Source: Astropecten irregularis (Eukaryota > Echinodermata > Asteroidea > Paxillosida > Astropectinidae). Taken from it: a stretch of 64,000 nucleotides of DNA. The DNA lies in contig OZ020253.1 in assembly GCA_963971285.1 (NCBI GenBank), positions 18,550,528 through 18,614,527 on the forward strand, read 5' to 3'. Positions 61,487 through 64,000 of the stretch are shown here, piece by piece. Below the pieces are notes generated by a model. The model was not told where the DNA came from. It searched no databases and saw only the letters and a list, made by a program, of their open reading frames with translations. Positions within the stretch are counted from its first letter, which is position 1, and the number at the start of each line of letters is the position of its first letter. The translations under genes and the position numbers were made by a program.

Positions 61487-61634
61487 GGGGTCGATTACAC
61501 CAAACTCTTCGTAACTTACTATCAATCGTAGGACTTTTGATGCATTGAAGCCCTACATGAGATAGACCCCTACTATGGGTTATCCTTCGTAACTCGAGTT
61601 ACGATCGATTGCAGGGCTTTGTGAAATCGACCCC
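61487..61634 (+). repeat. MITE-3 copy
   Basis: GGGGTCGATTACACCAAACT to TTTGTGAAATCGACCCC. It is collinear with 54226-54373 with few changes. Confidence 0.85.
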
Positions 61635-61877
61635 AGAACCATTAGTCCACTTGGACCCACCATGAGTTCTTTGTGGAGTCACCATGGACCCCTTCATTCA
61701 GACATCATGGACGTACCGTGGAGCCATCATGAAGTCAAGGACCAAGTACGGACTCATCACGTCTTGAAGTTGAACATGGACTCAAAAGACCCATGGTGGA
61801 TTCATCTTGGACCTATCCATTATAAAATCATCATGGACCGACTGTGGATTAATCGTGCACATGTTATAGAAACACTA
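61635..61877 (+). repeat. Degenerate CATGGAC-word repeat
   Basis: Recurring words such as CACCATGGAC, CATCATGGAC and CATGGACTCA over about 200 bp give an open frame rich in Ser, His, Trp and Asp. It looks like a diverged minisatellite rather than a gene. Confidence 0.45.
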
Positions 61878-62127
61878 TACAGTGTGTCCCCCCAAAAAAG
61901 ATACCCATTTTCAAAAAATCATGAAAACAATTTGTATGTTTTCAGCTATTTGATATTTAGTCTATTGCATTCACTATCTCACTAGGTAAATTCTGACCAA
62001 ATTTCAATGCAATCTATTCATGCATCATCGAACAATTACTGATTGTCTGAAAAAGTCAATTTTCCTGCCAAAGGACAGTTGTACAAAGACAGTTGTTGTT
62101 GTATCGTTTTTTGGGGAACACTCTGTA
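61878..62127. repeat. Mariner-like MITE
   Basis: TACAGTGTGTCCCCCCAAAA on the left and TTTTTTGGGGAACACTCTGT on the right are inverted, with TA at the tips. This is the same end type as at 12691. No transposase is present. Confidence 0.7.
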
Positions 62128-62446
62128 AAAAAAACACCATGGGTCCTGTTTGAAAATATCTGAAAAATTAGGACACATGTACTATGTATATCTTTGATTT
62201 CTTTGCACATTAACCAGCTTTTATTCATATCAATGTAATGAAAATGAAATAAGACAGTTTTCATTTTAGTAAGAGTGGCTTTGAAACAGTAACATTGATC
62301 AGATGATTGTGTTAATATCAGGTTTATTTCTATTCTGCTTGGTATTTATTTCTGTGGCGAAAACAGAGCAGGTCCCTTCTGTTTATAGGTCATGACCATG
62401 TACAAGCTAGGGGTCTGATCTGCTGGGTAGCCCATTCTGAATCCCA
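62128..62446. other. Unrecognised DNA
   Basis: No exon or repeat end is supported. Confidence 0.35.
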
Positions 62447-62688
62447 GGGGCCAATTTCATAGAGTTGCTTCGCACAAAAATTTGCTAAGCAAAGTAAGCA
62501 TGACATTTATGAACAGGGTTAACAACCAAATCTCCATGTGTTGTGCATCGCTTTCGATTGTTCTTTTGGCTGTTGTTCACTGACCATGAATATCAAATGA
62601 AATTTTTAACGGTGGTTTGTTTTATTGGGCAAGACATTTTTGTGCTAAGCAAATTGCTGTGCTTAGCAGCTTTATGAAATTGGGCCCA
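62447..62688. repeat. MITE-4 copy
   Basis: GGGGCCAATTTCATAGAGTT on the left and AGCTTTATGAAATTGGGCCC on the right. The inside shares GACCATGAATATCAAATG and GGTGGTTTGTTTTATTGGG with the copy at 25480. Confidence 0.85.
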
Positions 62689-63016
62689 GGCTGGCCCTGG
62701 TTCATGGTGAGGAGCACTCATTCTCCTGCCCACCATGTCTAGACATAGGGGTAGGCCAGGGCCGAAAAGTGTGGCGGTTCTAGCGGGCGATGCTGTCCAT
62801 GAAGTAGACGTGAAACTATTGTGCCCGCACTTTCCCTTCAGAATGGTGGGGAAATTCGAACAGCCAGTCAGGCATGTGGTTGCCATTAAATACAATATGA
62901 ACAACCTGGGTCAATAAGTCGCAAAGCCACTTTCCTACATTCTGCAGAAAACCAGCCAACAGACAATGAATGTACAATGTAATGTAGTATGGCAATCAAC
63001 GGCTTATTTGATGTTA
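62689..63016. other. Unrecognised DNA
   Basis: Opposing frames of 60-103 codons at 62593-62917 cover the same bases on both strands and partly overlap the MITE-4 copy. Neither shows a domain. Confidence 0.35.
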
Positions 63017-63225
63017 AAGGTACAGTACAGGATTGGTAACATACCCAAACAGAAAAGTTCACAAATTTACATATAACTTTCAGGGTATGAAAATGGTGCT
63101 GGTAGAAACACACCGTTAAAATATTTCCGCATGTTTTCATCCAGAAATTAGTCAAACAAAGACCAAAAACAGCTTTAATCTCGGGGAGTCGGGGTAAGAT
63201 CAAAAGAGTACAATTTTTATTTTCT
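63017..63225 (-). repeat. MITE-1 fragment
   Basis: Starts GTTAAAGGTACAGTACAGGA and has CAGAAAAGTTCACAAATTTA, TTTCAGGGTATGAAAATGGT and ATCCAGAAATTAGTCAAACA. The right half is lost. Confidence 0.6.
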
Positions 63226-64000
63226 CGGGACTCGGATGTCTGATTGAGCTCAATTTTTCACAGGCTTATTATTTCATGTACATGCTGGATTAGACAAAGT
63301 GTGAGTGCTGTTCTGCCACCTTTACCAATCATGTATTATTCCTTTAAGCCGTTCGTAGTATAATCTTGATTTCAGTTCAAACGTGCTTTAATACGTTAAA
63401 ATGTTGGACTATTCAGTACACTGACACATAGCTATCATCTACAAAGGAAGCATCAGACGTAGTTTTGGACAGTTACATGAGTACCTAGTATTATAAGTAC
63501 TGAAAAACAAAAATACATAAAGAGTTGAGACCAAAACCTTTCCTTGTTATCAGTATGATGTTTCAGACAATGCATTTGTTTTCTCACAGTTTGACTGTAA
63601 CAGACTGATCCATTAAGCCCTGCCCCATTTGTTTCTGACCAATCACAGTCGTGGTTTATGACCGACACGTTCAATAAAATTTTTCGAGTGTACGTACGCG
63701 TGCCTGTCACGCGAAGTGTGACATTGGAGAGGAACATGTGTTCATTGCCCATGTGTGCAGTGGGAGGGTCTTACTAGATCAGTCTATTGGCTTCAACAGG
63801 TTTGAGGTGTCTTATCTGTACACTAGGTGAAATTTACTCTGCCAAAGTTACACTTCAAAAAGACCAGATTGGAAAGGGTCTGGCTCGAAAGACGGCTGCG
63901 ATGAGGTCTAAGAAACATCCCACCTACGGCAAACACACATTCCACCGGGGCACTTGAGGCGACAACAGTCAAGCACTGTTTGGCCAACTGGAACAATTTG
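63226..64000. other. Unrecognised DNA at the window edge
   Basis: A 99-codon minus-strand frame (63453-63752) has no recognisable domain. An exon of a gene continuing past the window cannot be ruled out. Confidence 0.35.

Overview
The window reads as AT-rich, intron-containing animal DNA. Gene content suggests a marine deuterostome invertebrate, with an echinoderm as my best guess. The evidence is vertebrate-like IYD and ALKBH7 genes with GT-AG introns, a tandem cluster of secreted C-type lectins, a BEL/Pao retrotransposon, and many tRNA-derived SINEs and MITE-like inverted repeats. The species cannot be read from the sequence alone.

Layout. 1-8.9 kb: no convincing gene, but many short mobile-element copies. 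8.9-10.5 kb (+): an ankyrin-repeat protein in one GC-rich exon, most like ANKRD63/ANKRD34-type proteins. 10.5-15.8 kb: non-coding with MITEs, a SINE and a long CAA microsatellite. 15.87-23.58 kb (-): a complete BEL/Pao element with a 1969-residue open polyprotein, two 511-bp LTRs identical by eye, and a matching 5-bp target duplication. 23.6-33 kb: repeats only, including a long hairpin and a MITE family with a hexamer microsatellite inside its terminal repeats.

33.0-50.1 kb (-): a tandem array of five lectin genes. Each encodes a signal peptide, one C-type lectin-like domain (CTLD) and a C-terminal PAN/apple-like cysteine domain in one exon. The PAN half and 3' flank are nearly constant among copies while the CTLD varies in patches. 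Copies 3 and 4 sit in repeat units of about 4.7 kb with closely similar flanks. Copy 2 has a 1-bp frameshift separating its start codon and signal peptide from the lectin domain. This array is the best candidate for something undescribed: a variable-recognition, constant-tail lectin cluster kept similar by gene conversion or recent duplication.

50.1-54.8 kb: SINEs and unrecognised DNA. 54.9-57.45 kb (-): iodotyrosine deiodinase (IYD) in three exons, encoding 291 residues. 58.8-61.2 kb (+): ALKBH7, a mitochondrial 2-oxoglutarate/Fe(II) dioxygenase homologue, in four exons encoding 297 residues. IYD and ALKBH7 are divergently arranged with about 1.35 kb between start codons. 61.2-64 kb: MITEs and unrecognised sequence.

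All homology calls come from reading translated sequence against remembered family features. No database search was run. Repeat families are named only by their terminal motifs.
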